The notes under the pieces were generated by a model. The model searched no databases. It was given only the letters and a program-made list of their open reading frames with translations, and was not told the DNA's origin. This document shows positions 1-11,691 of a stretch of 20,949 bases of DNA, piece by piece (positions within the stretch are counted from its first letter, which is position 1; each line of letters begins with the position of its first letter). The translations under genes were made by a program, and so were the position numbers. Source of the stretch: Polysphondylium violaceum (lineage: Eukaryota; Evosea; Eumycetozoa; Dictyosteliales; Dictyosteliaceae); assembly GCA_000277445.1 (NCBI GenBank), contig AJWJ01000427.1, positions 1 through 20,949 on the forward strand, given 5' to 3'.

Positions 1-22
1 TTTTTTTTTTTTTTTTTTTTTT
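1..22. repeat. Terminal poly-T run
   Basis: The window opens with 22 uninterrupted T residues. With the A run at the opposite end, this suggests that the contig was broken at homopolymers. It carries no gene. Confidence 0.9.
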
Positions 23-336
23 GTTTTTGTGTTGCGATTTTGTAAATAGCAAAAGCGAGCAATAACCGTCAGCTGCCTAGCGGGTGTGTGGCATGTTGGT
101 TGATCATAAAATTTAGATATTATTTATAATGCAACGAACCGAACTTCTGTAAAATTATTGACTTTACTTTTGGGATAGAGTCCCGCCCCCTAAAATATTA
201 TTGCGAATAAATAAATTTGTCGACATAATTTTGAGGTTTTCCGCACAAAAAATTATTTCATTGCAAGCCCCACGCGTAGTTTTGAAATCTCTGCGCTTCA
301 TATCTGTCTATCTATTTATACAAAGCACCACTAAAG
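23..336. other. Upstream region of COX10, no gene seen
   Basis: This stretch holds no convincing ORF. A patch at about 66-106 is clearly richer in G and C than its surroundings, as are short patches near 180-195 and 268-280. They could be promoter elements, or the remnant or tail of something beyond the contig edge. I found no tRNA A/B boxes and no C/D-box snoRNA signature. The last 30 bases before the COX10 ATG are A/C-rich, as expected for a leader. Confidence 0.5.
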
Positions 337-1668
337 ATGAACTTGTGTAATAGATCATTGGGCTTATTTAGCCGATCTATTGTTCAGCAACATAGTAGTT
401 TTATCGTAGCAAACTCGGCTAGTAGTTGTAAATTGTTCACCACTAGTACCTTTAATAGATACAACAGTGATAACAGTAGTAGTAATAGTAATAGTAAATC
501 AAATCTTTTTATCAATAACTTTAGTAATAGTAGCATAAGTTATGGTTCAACACTCTACAAACCACATAAAGAAACACCATATATCCCATTATTTATTCAA
601 AATAAACATCAATTATACAAGAGATACAACAGTAGTACAAGCACAAACAATGCTACTGCAACCACTATACCTGTAGAACAACAAGATACTAAAAAAGAAC
701 AACAACAACAAGAAACTAAAGAAGAGATTAATGAAATATTAAAAAAGAAACCATGGTGGAAGAGAGGATTCTTTGATTTAATCAAATTCCCAATCACCAC
801 CTATGTATCATTTACTGCTGTTGCAGGTTATATTGCTGCATGTCCTGTAGAGACATTTAGTATGTCTACATTGGCCATCGTAGGGTTGGGTACATTTATT
901 TGCTCTGCCTCTGCAAATATCTACAATCAAGAGATGGAGATAAAGTATGACAAAATGATGCCAAGAACCAAATACAGACCATTGATTACAGGTGAGATTA
1001 GCAGACAAACTGCCAATCGTGCATCCTATGGTCTATTGGTTGCCGGTATGTTGACATTGGCCACTGTGTCACCCTACTCTGCCAGTTTGGGCGCATCCAA
1101 CATTCTTTTGTACATAAACTACACAGCAATGAAGAGAGAGAGCTCGTTCAACACTTGGGTTGGTGCCATTGTGGGTGCCATCCCTCCTCTTATCGGTTCC
1201 TTTGCCGCCACACAAACATTGGAGCCCATCGGAGCACTCTTGTTCACCTATATGTTTCTCTGGCAAATCCCCCATTTCCTTGCCATTGCCGAAATGATTA
1301 AAACCCAATACAACCACGCCGGCTACAAGATGCTCACCATCACCAACCCCACTCGTGTCAAACCCGTGTCTTTGTTGCACAGTTTGGCCGGTATGTTGAT
1401 GCCCCTTGGATTCTATCTCTACTATCCAACCATCAACATCAGTGAGGTTACCCTTGCCGCCATGTCTCTCAACTTTCTCCTCTTTATGCTTCCATTGACT
1501 TTTCCAAATATATTCAAGGGTAAGAGCCAAAAGATCATCTATGGCATCTCTCTTGTACTTCTCCCACTCACCCTTTTAATCGCTTGTATTTTCCGTCAAC
1601 CATACATTTATTATTATGATGACGATGAAGAAGATGAAAAATCTTTGGTCAATTCAAATAGTAAATAA
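337..1668 (+). CDS. cox10: Protoheme IX (heme O) farnesyltransferase, COX10
   Basis: Single-exon gene of 443 residues. COX10 is the UbiA-family inner-mitochondrial-membrane enzyme that adds a farnesyl group to heme B to make heme O, the precursor of the heme A of cytochrome c oxidase. Residues 1 to about 130 are Ser/Asn/Arg-rich with few acids, then a Gln/Glu/Lys stretch: a mitochondrial presequence plus a poorly conserved linker. The polytopic membrane domain starts near 150. The first prenyl-diphosphate/Mg motif is visible at 197-211 (N197, D205, then R210-T211 in MMPRTKYRP), followed by NTWVGAIVGAIPP near 270-285, the WQIPHF loop, and a second motif around YNHAGYKM (about 325-332). The C-terminus ends in an acidic, low-complexity tail (DDDEEDE) not typical of the family. 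The ATG at 337 is the first in frame and gives a plausible presequence. Overlapping antisense ORFs are shadows. Confidence 0.95.
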   Translation: MNLCNRSLGLFSRSIVQQHSSFIVANSASSCKLFTTSTFNRYNSDNSSSNSNSKSNLFINNFSNSSISYGSTLYKPHKETPYIPLFIQNKHQLYKRYNSSTSTNNATATTIPVEQQDTKKEQQQQETKEEINEILKKKPWWKRGFFDLIKFPITTYVSFTAVAGYIAACPVETFSMSTLAIVGLGTFICSASANIYNQEMEIKYDKMMPRTKYRPLITGEISRQTANRASYGLLVAGMLTLATVSPYSASLGASNILLYINYTAMKRESSFNTWVGAIVGAIPPLIGSFAATQTLEPIGALLFTYMFLWQIPHFLAIAEMIKTQYNHAGYKMLTITNPTRVKPVSLLHSLAGMLMPLGFYLYYPTINISEVTLAAMSLNFLLFMLPLTFPNIFKGKSQKIIYGISLVLLPLTLLIACIFRQPYIYYYDDDEEDEKSLVNSNSK

Positions 1669-2357
1669 ATTAAATAAATATTAGTTTCCCCTACCATATA
1701 TAGCATATATTGTATTGGATATAGAAATAATAAATTTATTCATTCCAAGAATTGGAGGTATTTTAAACTTAATACCTTCTGATTGAGATCACATGAATCA
1801 ACAGCACTAAAGTTTCATTCATATGACATCAACTATCATAGATTTTTCAATTTGTAAAGTTGATATTTGTATATCAATCATAAGAGTAGAGAATAGTAAC
1901 ATTAGGTTGATATACTACACAGATCAGTTATCTGAAACATACTATAATAGCTATGATTAGTGGTGTGTGGTAAAAATAAAAAAATACATATTGACTATAC
2001 TATTTTATCAATACAGCCACCGATGCATTTCCCTGTATATTTCTGTCTGAAAGAAGACTCCTCAATCCACAGGACCTAAAAAGGATTTTTATTTTTTTTT
2101 CAATAATTATTTTGAATTTTTTTGACTATTCATTTTGTAGTCGTGTTTTTCATTTTGTAATTCACATAAAAATTAATTTATTTGTATTGTATTTTTTTTA
2201 TTTTTCATTTCATTCACCCCCCATTGTGTTGTATTTAATTTTTTTTCATACATTTTTAAAAATAGAACACACTTGCACACACGTATACATATATATTGTT
2301 TACAATAGATAATTAATAATAATAATAATCATAATAATAAAATAATAGTAGTAAAAG
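1669..2357. other. COX10-HID1 intergenic region with small hairpins
   Basis: This is 689 bases without a supportable protein gene; an ORF at 2112-2312 is Phe/Ile/Tyr-rich translated T-run DNA. Two compact inverted repeats are visible. At 1754-1779, GGAGGTATT pairs with AATACCTTC across an 8-nt loop with one G-U. At 1859-1878, TTGATAT pairs with ATATCAA across a TTGT loop. AAATAAA-type 3' end signals follow the COX10 stop. From about 2090 the sequence becomes T-run DNA typical of dictyostelid promoters, and the last 50 bases before the next ATG are A-rich. An unannotated small RNA cannot be excluded. Confidence 0.5.
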
Positions 2358-5341
2358 ATGGGACAGGGAACATCAAGAGAAGCATACTTTCAAAGTATAA
2401 CTTCATTGCAAAATGAATCTGTACCTATAGGATCAGATGTTTGGAATAGTATTTTATCTCAAACCGCAGAGGATGATACCTTTATGGAAACTTTTGAAAA
2501 ACTAAAAAAAGATAGACCTGAAAACTTGGCAACTTTTATTAAAAAGGTATGATTTAGTCATAATGATAATCATCAAGTTTTACAAAAATTTTAATATATA
2601 TTCATTGTACTATTGTATCTATAGTTAATTGATCAATTGGTTTTGGTTAGAGGTGCACAAAGAGAAAAAAATACAACTGGTGATTTTCAATTAACAAACA
2701 TTAGTTTATCATACTTGTCTAGAATTTTACCAATTATTTTTGAAGAAAAGGATAGTGATTTTCATGAAAAAGTCTTTTGGCTAAATGAATTTCCTAAACC
2801 AGCTATTCCTACCACCGCTACAGTTACAAATCCAATTCCTACTCCTACCACTACTACTGTAGAGGAAACAACTACAACCACTACTACAGATGAAATTAAA
2901 TCTGATAATATTGATCAACCACAACAAGAAGAAAAAGAACAAGAGTCTAAACAAGAACAGAAAGATGAAAAAGAATCAATAGCACCATCTTCAACAACTA
3001 CAACAACTACAACAACTACAACTACAACAAATATAAATAATCAAGTAGATACAGTACCAATGGCTATTAAATTAATGGAAAGTTTGTTGGATTTATTGTT
3101 TTTCCCAGGTTATACAATTGCCCCACAATTGGGACTAAAGTCACCAAGAGAAGAATTTCCAGATTCTCTCCCATTAAATTATGTTTGGATGCAAGGATTT
3201 GGTGTTGAGAGTGTACCAACAGTTCAAACCAAACAATTTTGGGTCAATCGTTTAGCAGTTCTTGAATGTTTATTGGCTTGTCTTTCTGAACAACTCTATG
3301 TTGCTCAAGAAAATGTTCATTCATTCAAGAGTAAATGGTTGGATTGGTTCACAGAGACTCAAGAATACTATACTGAATCATTGTTATATTCTCTTATCAA
3401 TGCATTCTCTACCTATGATCCAATTGGTTGGGGTATCCCATACAATCACATCATGTTTGCAGATGATCATGAATCTGTATCTAAACTTTCGGTTCAAATT
3501 TTAAATATACTCTTGACCTATGATCCAGATATTGAAAATGAAAAAGCTCAATTATCACAATCAACCTCATCAACAACAAATGCATCTTCATCTTCATCAT
3601 CTCCTTCTCAATCTCCTTCTCACTCTTCCTCAAGTTTAAATGTATTTATTATTATTATTATTATTATATATTTAAATATAAATACAAATACTAACACCCC
3701 ATATTCATATAGACCAATCAATTACATCAAAATAGATTTATTAGATTAATCAAATCATTTAAAAGAGCAAGAGATTTTAAATTCTTTTTCAATTCATTTG
3801 AAAGAATTATGAATTTACCTTTGATTGCAAATCATACCAAATTACCAAATTCTACTAAAAAGATTGAATTACATCAAGATTTTCTTGTTACTTTTTGGAG
3901 ATTTATTTCTTATAATCATGTATGTAGTCGTAGTGGTAGTAATTGTTTTAAACTATAATTTACTTACAAATATTATAATTTAAATTAGGACTTTTTAAAA
4001 TTTGTTGTTACATATGAGAATTCACCAGAGTTTATAGTACCATTATTACAATATATGGATGAAGGTAGAAAGAGTGTTACAACCCATGGCATTGTCCAAA
4101 TTGGTACATTTATTTTATTGTTGTTGAGTTGTGAAAGAGATTTTTCAATTTCCCTCAACAAACCATTCACTAGTAGAGTTTACATTGATATACCACAACC
4201 TCAAGTATATTCAGATTTTGTATTAATGGTTATGTATAGATTATTGGTTGATACAACTGAAAGATTAGAGAGTATTTATGAATGTGTTTTATCCGTCCTC
4301 ACCAATCTATCGCCCTACATGAAGAATTTATCAATGGCCACCTGCGTAAAATTGATGAAGCTCTTTGAATATCTCTCTACACCAAGATTTTTGTTGGCCA
4401 ACAACCACAACTATCGTTATGTCGCCCTATTGTTGGAGAGTTTTAACAATATATTACAACATCAATATGAAAGCAACACTCGTTTCATCTATGCTATTCT
4501 TAGATGTCAAAATCAATTTTCAAAACTTGCTTATCTTAAAGTTATCAATCCAGTAATCAAACCAAATCAATCTATTAAATTGGACCATATCTCTCAACCA
4601 TCTCCACAAACCTCTGCTGAACAAGCTTTTGAGCAATTAAACAAACTTGATATCTCTGCTCAAGAAAAGGCTGCCTCTCAACATGAACAAAGTAAAGGTT
4701 TACAAGAACAACCAACTACTGAACATTTACCTAGTAATAATACTACTGATACAAATAATACTGCTACTCCAACAAATACAACCACTACAACTACAACTAC
4801 AACCACTACAAGTCAAACAGTAGCAAAGGTTACACCAACTATTAAAGCAGTTTCAACAACTACACCTGTAAATTCACCTGGCTTTGATCAAGTCAATAAT
4901 AGTAGTAATGCTTCTGTTGAAACACCTGAAAATTTAGATATCTCTGGTAGTGGTGGACTTGACAATAGCAATCAAGTAAAGACTAAAAAAACTCAAATGA
5001 TTCAACAATTTTTACCAACTGATGAATGGCTACAATCTATTAAAAGACAATTACCATTGGATAATATATTAAAAGTAATCACTCATCTTTCACCTCAAAT
5101 CCAAAGCCTCTGTTCTGGAAGTGGATCAGATGAACAAAAGATTATGGAATTCTTGAAAATGTCAACCATTGTCGGTATATTTCATAATCCAACTGGTCCA
5201 ATCATTACAAGAAGATACCACACAAACTCTACAACTAAATCTTGGTTTGTTGCCTATATGTGGTGTATTATCTATTTGGAAAACAATCAACCACCTTTAT
5301 TCCTTCATACAAATGTTAGACTCTTTCAAGTTAAACGTTAA
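2358..5341 (+). CDS. hid1: HID1 family protein (Golgi/trafficking)
   Basis: Four exons fit by frame and homology: 2358-2546, 2625-3641, 3713-3919 and 3989-5341, giving 921 residues; animal HID1 is about 790. HID1 is a peripheral membrane protein of the Golgi/trans-Golgi, implicated in dense-core granule biogenesis and sorting. The N-terminus MGQGTS fits Gly2 N-myristoylation, known for HID1. Family blocks seen in order: YLSRILPIIFEE (exon 2), AYDP-like STYDPIGWGIPYNHIMFAD, LPNSTKKIELHQDFLVTFW (exon 3), IGTFILLLLSCERDF and ISLNKPF (exon 4), LLLESFNNILQHQYE, and a terminal WFVAYMWCIIYLENNQPP. The extra length comes from two Thr/Gln/Glu low-complexity insertions (about 2790-3040 and 4650-4830) and a Ser/Pro stretch just before intron 2. 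Intron 2 (3642-3712) contains an ATT microsatellite through which the upstream frame reads, so a naive exon 2 would run to 3749. AATAAA at 5369 is a likely poly(A) signal. Confidence 0.93.
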
Positions 5342-6296
5342 TTGATCACTGTTCAAAAAAAAATTATAAATAAAGCATGAATATATATCCCATCATGGTA
5401 CTGCACCAGTATTGATTGTTCTTAGATGTTATGTATTAGGGATATTCTTTTATCTTAACACAATATCTCTCTTGAGAGTGAGAGGCCACATTCACTTTCT
5501 TTTTACTTTTTTACCTTTTGAATGATATGAAGTCCAATTATGCTACCCTTTCCATTTAGTTCCCCACAGACTCAATATTTCAGATGAAAGAATCTCTATG
5601 TATTAAAATCTAGATTAGATAAAACAACAAAGACTCAATATTCAAAGCAAGATGGCTTGGCACACTCGAAATACTGCTGGGCCATACTTTCCAAGTCTTT
5701 TCGGGTAAAAATTAATTAATAATATTTTTCAAGAAATAATATTTTTAAATTTAAAATATTTTTTTTCAATATTTTGTTTTTATCGCACTTTGCTGAATCA
5801 TCAATATTTATAAGGGATTCCAAAGAATTGCGTATCACATATTTATTTCCCCTTCCATTTGTAAAATATACGCAAAAACGCTCAGTTGTTGTGTTAAATA
5901 GTATTTATAGCAACAAATATTCCACAACAAAACCCACATAATAACCAAGGTAGGTATTCAAATTTTCTGTGGTGGTTTACAAGTTTTGTGACAAAAAAAG
6001 AAAAATGATAAACACCCCCAAACACCCAAAATTCAAAAAAAATTTGCAAAAATTAAAAAAATTGATGTTCATTTTTGCAAATTAAAAAAACACATAGTGA
6101 TGCATCACCCCCCTTTTTTTAAAAAAAATTTATTATTTTTTTCTTTTTTTTTCTTTTCTTCCTTTTTTTTTTTCTAATCAATAGGCATAAATATTAATTT
6201 TCTTTTTTTATTTTTATTATTATTTTTTTCAGATTTATTTTTTTATCTCTTTTTTTATTTTTTCTTTATATATATATTTAACATATACAATCAATT
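5342..6296. other. HID1-cdcD intergenic region and cdcD leader
   Basis: This is 955 bases with no supportable ORF. The left half (5342 to about 5710) is of mixed composition and holds the HID1 3' end; the 12-mer AGACTCAATATT occurs twice (near 5570 and 5629). The right half has long A and T runs (5980-6290), typical of a promoter and leader. From about 5880 to 5949 an A/C-rich stretch resembles a 5' UTR and ends in a good splice donor (see the candidate intron entry). I looked for snRNA and tRNA signatures and found none. Confidence 0.5.
5950..6232 (+). other. Candidate 5' UTR intron of cdcD
   Basis: The junction AAG|GTAGGT at 5949/5950 is a strong donor following an A/C-rich leader-like stretch. 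Two acceptors follow long pyrimidine tracts: CAATAG ending at 6184 and TTTTTTCAG ending at 6232. Either would bring a short leader next to the cdcD ATG at 6297. This is inference from splice consensus only; a promoter in the same region is an alternative. Confidence 0.35.
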
Positions 6297-8830
<2,534 letters not shown>

Positions 8831-9159
8831 ATCTATTCCTTTTTTTTCTAATTAAAAAAAAAAAAAAAAAATCAATCATATATAAATAAAATGTTATAGT
8901 AATAATTAATAATTAAATAATAATTGACCCTCTACATTGATTGAGTGAGATTGATAAATAACCTTTTTTGTTTTAAAACTTCAAAAAAGGAAATAAAAAA
9001 GTTGTAGAAAGGTGTTTTTTCTTTATCAAAGATCATCTAATTATTACTATTCCTATTCGTACATCATTGTGTGGGTGCGTGATATATCAAATTAAATTGG
9101 ATGAGCAATTTTTTTTTTATTATTTGCCATGATTTGATCTCACCCACACTCTAAAAAAG
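8831..9159. other. cdcD 3' region and upstream of the surface-protein cluster
   Basis: AT-rich intergenic DNA with no supportable ORF. It includes an A run at about 8855-8872 just after the cdcD stop and an AAATAAA element near 8884. The stretch 9050-9090 is slightly more GC-rich (GTGTGGGTGCGTG), a possible promoter element for the gene starting at 9245. Confidence 0.45.
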
Positions 9160-9167
9160 TATAAAAA
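9160..9167 (+). promoter_or_regulatory. TATA box for the 9245 gene
   Basis: TATAAAAA lies 78 bases upstream of the ATG at 9245, preceded by a CT-rich/A-run stretch. Spacing and sequence fit a dictyostelid TATA element. Confidence 0.5.
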
Positions 9168-9244
9168 CAGGATTATGATACAATAATTAAATCAATGACA
9201 TTATTATTTTAATTCATACTCCATTCATCCTATCAATCTAAACA

Positions 9245-9826
9245 ATGAAAATAACTATTTTTTTATTATTATTAATATTTAATTTTTCTTGGGGCAATTA
9301 TTTATCATTGTTGGTAAATAGAAATAATTATTGGCAATTAGTAAAAGAATCTTTTTATTCCTACAATCAAAATATTGTTTATGATATTGAATTCCCAAGC
9401 AAAGATACCTCCGTTCTTTTAAAATTTGTCGTTCAACCAGAATTGGTTGGTCATAGTATAAATTTTACTTTATATAGTTACTTTAATCATCAATTAAATG
9501 TTGCTTTTAATTCCATAAATTATCAACATAGCTCTGGTGAAGGATATCTCTTTCAATTATGCAATCCAACTTTGGAAATTCCATTCAACTTGCAACTCAA
9601 CAATCCAAATAAAGGAGGGGTTATTACTCTAAAAGCCAAAGTAGACAATTTAGTTTCGTGCCAAGCCAAAAATGACTCGAGCGTAAATGATTTACCTGAA
9701 TCTTTTCTAAAAAGAAACAAGTTAAAGGAAATTTCCTATGAAATAGATTATACCACTGGAGAATCAAATATTCTTCAACCTTTATTATTTTTAACCTTAT
9801 TTTTATTTTTATATCAAATCTTATAA
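9245..9826 (+). CDS. Secreted or GPI-anchored-type protein, cluster member 1
   Basis: Single exon, 193 residues, function not recognised. Residues 1-17 form a signal peptide (MKITIFLLLLIFNFSWG, likely cut before Asn18). The ectodomain (about 18-172) has alternating hydrophobic residues suggesting a beta-sandwich, at least two N-glycosylation sequons (NFT, NDS) and few cysteines (one in LCNP, one in VSCQ). The last ~18 residues are hydrophobic (LLFLTLFLFLYQIL) without a basic tail, as expected for a GPI-attachment signal. By eye it aligns with the broken gene at 11071-11831: FYSYNQNIVYDIEF against YYYSDSQNYFRFDY, and ITLKAKVDNLVSCQ against FNLEARLKSLACDS. It lacks that gene's Thr-Pro stalk. 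A surface or adhesion role is inference from topology only. Confidence 0.8.
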   Translation: MKITIFLLLLIFNFSWGNYLSLLVNRNNYWQLVKESFYSYNQNIVYDIEFPSKDTSVLLKFVVQPELVGHSINFTLYSYFNHQLNVAFNSINYQHSSGEGYLFQLCNPTLEIPFNLQLNNPNKGGVITLKAKVDNLVSCQAKNDSSVNDLPESFLKRNKLKEISYEIDYTTGESNILQPLLFLTLFLFLYQIL

Positions 9827-10135
9827 AATAAATTTTTTATTGAATTTTGGTTTCAAACACTCCATAATAGAGATTGGGTATGATAAATGATAAAAATATG
9901 AATCTAATTTTAGTTTTCATTATTTTCAAAAAACCCCTTTTAAATTATTGATCAAAAGAATCTAAAAAAAAAAAAGAACCTGCCCTACTAACCTTACTAA
10001 TTTAAAAGACTAGTGGTGCAAAGAATATAATTTTTTTGTTGAGAAATTAAACTTTTAAAATGATAATTTCCGTGTAAATAATGAGATGAATTGATATCAT
10101 GATTCAATTCTGTAATATATTCCTGTATTACAACC
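9827..10135. other. Spacer between cluster members 1 and 2
   Basis: AT-rich spacer without a supportable ORF. A block at 9961-9980 (TCT, A run, AGAACC) recurs at 10769-10790 downstream of member 2, evidence that the noncoding DNA was duplicated along with the genes. At 10111-10132 the inverted repeat TGTAATA/TATTACA (8-nt spacer) sits 3 bases before the next ATG. Confidence 0.6.
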
Positions 10136-10603
10136 ATGAAATTAAATTTACTTTTATTACTATTGATTCAGCTTTCATTTATCTCTGGTTTGATCAAATT
10201 GAAATCTATATCTATAGGTTGTCTCAATCATGGGTTGATACCATCCCATCGCGATCACCAAAGCCTTGTTGGATTTTGTTTACTAATAGAAATAGGGTCA
10301 CCAAATGTAAAACTTATTAAAGTATTTAATAACGAAGGATATTTTAATGAAACAATTCCATTAAATGGAAAAACAATTATTAAAAACCAAACTATGGATT
10401 ATGGTAAAACATTAAATGAAGAATGGGAACCAGATATATTTTTAAATATGGAAACATTTATTTCTAAAACCGCTTGTGAATTGCCCACCACAGGTTTCTC
10501 TGATACACCAAAACCAGTTTCCTCTTCAAGCAATGGTATTGAACCCTACCATCCCTTATTCCTAATACTAGTTCCTGTACTTTTTATTTTATTCATTCAA
10601 TAA
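10136..10603 (+). CDS. Secreted or GPI-anchored-type protein, cluster member 2 (short)
   Basis: Single exon, 155 residues, function not recognised. The N-terminus is a signal peptide (MKLNLLLLLLIQLSFISG). The ectodomain has N-glycosylation sequons NET and NQT and a Thr/Ser/Pro stretch before the tail. The C-terminus (NGIEPYHPLFLILVPVLFILFIQ region) is a typical GPI signal with a small-residue site (SSSSNG) before it. It is related to the 11071 pseudogene: GSPNVKLIKVFNNE aligns with GSPDAKSISFVDND, FLNMETFISKTACE with HFNLEARLKSLACD, and both end PYxHPL...LFIQ. Relative to its neighbours it lacks about 50 residues after the signal peptide, so it may be an internally deleted copy. I chose 10136 because it starts the signal peptide; the overlapping ATG at 10099 is in another frame. 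Confidence 0.78.
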   Translation: MKLNLLLLLLIQLSFISGLIKLKSISIGCLNHGLIPSHRDHQSLVGFCLLIEIGSPNVKLIKVFNNEGYFNETIPLNGKTIIKNQTMDYGKTLNEEWEPDIFLNMETFISKTACELPTTGFSDTPKPVSSSSNGIEPYHPLFLILVPVLFILFIQ

Positions 10604-11070
10604 AGGAAATGTTTTTTTATTTTTGTGATTTATTCTTTTTTTGATTTGATTGGCTAAAGTAAAGAAAAAACAAAAACACAACCCTTATCCATTTTTTCGT
10701 CTATACATCAGAAGAAGGACTGTTTAAAGCCATGATATATCCTATTTTAAATTTCATCTCCATTGAAATCTAAAAAAAAAAAAAAGAACCCATCCATGAT
10801 TTAAAATGATTTCTACACGTTTTCAGATTAAAGAATATTTAAATATTTCAGTATTAATTATAATAATAGAGAAAATACAAATATTCTAACTTAAGCTTTC
10901 TTTTCCCATTTTGATTAAAATAAAAAAAAATAATCACCCCCAAACCTAAATTGATTCTGATTGTGGGGTTTAACCTTATTATGAAAGAGAAAAGAAAATA
11001 TGAATCACAACACTTGATTATAAATTTATAGAAAGTATTGATCTCTCTTCAATTTCTTCTTTTAACAAGC
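10604..11070. other. Spacer between cluster members 2 and 3
   Basis: AT-rich DNA with no supportable ORF. It contains the second copy of the TCT-A run-AGAACC block (10769-10790) and a C-rich/G-rich pair around 10935-10970 (CACCCCCAAACC and TGTGGGGTTT) that could pair. The last bases before the ATG at 11071 are pyrimidine-rich then ACAAGC. Confidence 0.45.
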
Positions 11071-11535
11071 ATGAAGTTAAATTTTCTTTTTATAATATTT
11101 ATTCAAATTGGAATGATAACTGTTTGCTTTGGTGATCGTTTTCAAGTCTTTCAAATCTTTCAAATAATTGACTTTGGTGAGTAGAATTTAAGCTACTATT
11201 ATAGTGATTCTCAAAACTATTTTAGATTTGATTATCAGTCTACCATTTCCAAAACACTTGCTTTTAGATTTCATTTTTCTCTGTTGGAAAGTAGACAAGG
11301 ATTTTATTTAAAATTTGGTTCACCTGATGCAAAAAGTATTTCATTTGTAGATAATGATCATCAAGCTCCCCCAGTTGTAAACACATCTTTTGGTGAGTTT
11401 ATTTGTTTAACAAACTCACTCAAAACCCGAATAATTTTAGTTCCACAAGAGATCCACTATGAAGGACAAAAAAAACCAGTTTTACATTTTAATTTGGAGG
11501 CAAGACTAAAATCTCTTGCGTGTGATTCAGAGTCT

Positions 11536-11628
11536 ACTCCAACTCCAACGCCAACCGAAACTCAAGTCCTTACTCCCACCCCAACTCCTACCGAAACCCA
11601 AACTCTCACTCCCACTCCCACCCCTACC
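11536..11628 (+). repeat. Thr-Pro stalk repeat, 36-nt units
   Basis: Two full 36-nt units (11536-11571, 11572-11607) and a partial third (to 11628) encode TPTPTPTETQVL, TPTPTPTETQTL and TPTPTPT. The nucleotide sequence is C-rich and diverged at third positions, so the repeat was kept by selection on protein. Similar Pro/Thr stalks are known in dictyostelid surface glycoproteins such as PsA. Confidence 0.85.
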
Positions 11629-11643
11629 AATTCTAATATTCCT

Positions 11644-11691
11644 ACCTCTGATAATATTAATTAAAACAAAAAAAACTAACCTCTGATAATA
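11644..11691 (+). repeat. 35-nt partial duplication with 13-bp direct repeat
   Basis: ACCTCTGATAATA occurs at 11644-11656 and again at 11679-11691. The 35-nt offset is not a multiple of three, introduces a stop (TAA at 11662) and shifts the frame. There is no GT..AG pair that would make it an intron. The intervening 22 bases include an 8-A run. Confidence 0.85.

Noticed and set aside
2112-2312. 66-residue plus-strand ORF upstream of HID1
   Set aside because: Phe/Ile/Tyr-rich translation of T-run promoter DNA, no recognisable features.
3642-3749. HID1 exon 2 reading on through the ATT repeat
   Set aside because: Gives poly-Ile with no family similarity; splicing 3641 to 3713 restores HID1 homology.
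5640-5705. GC-richer patch tested as tRNA or snRNA
   Set aside because: No A/B boxes, no cloverleaf, no match to remembered U-snRNA sequences.
10099-10320. Alternative ORF overlapping cluster member 2
   Set aside because: Different frame, no signal peptide, and it ignores the family match in the 10136 frame.
11181-11225. Intron that would rescue cluster member 3
   Set aside because: Frame-compatible but only 45 nt, weak donor, and it would remove residues conserved with cluster member 1.
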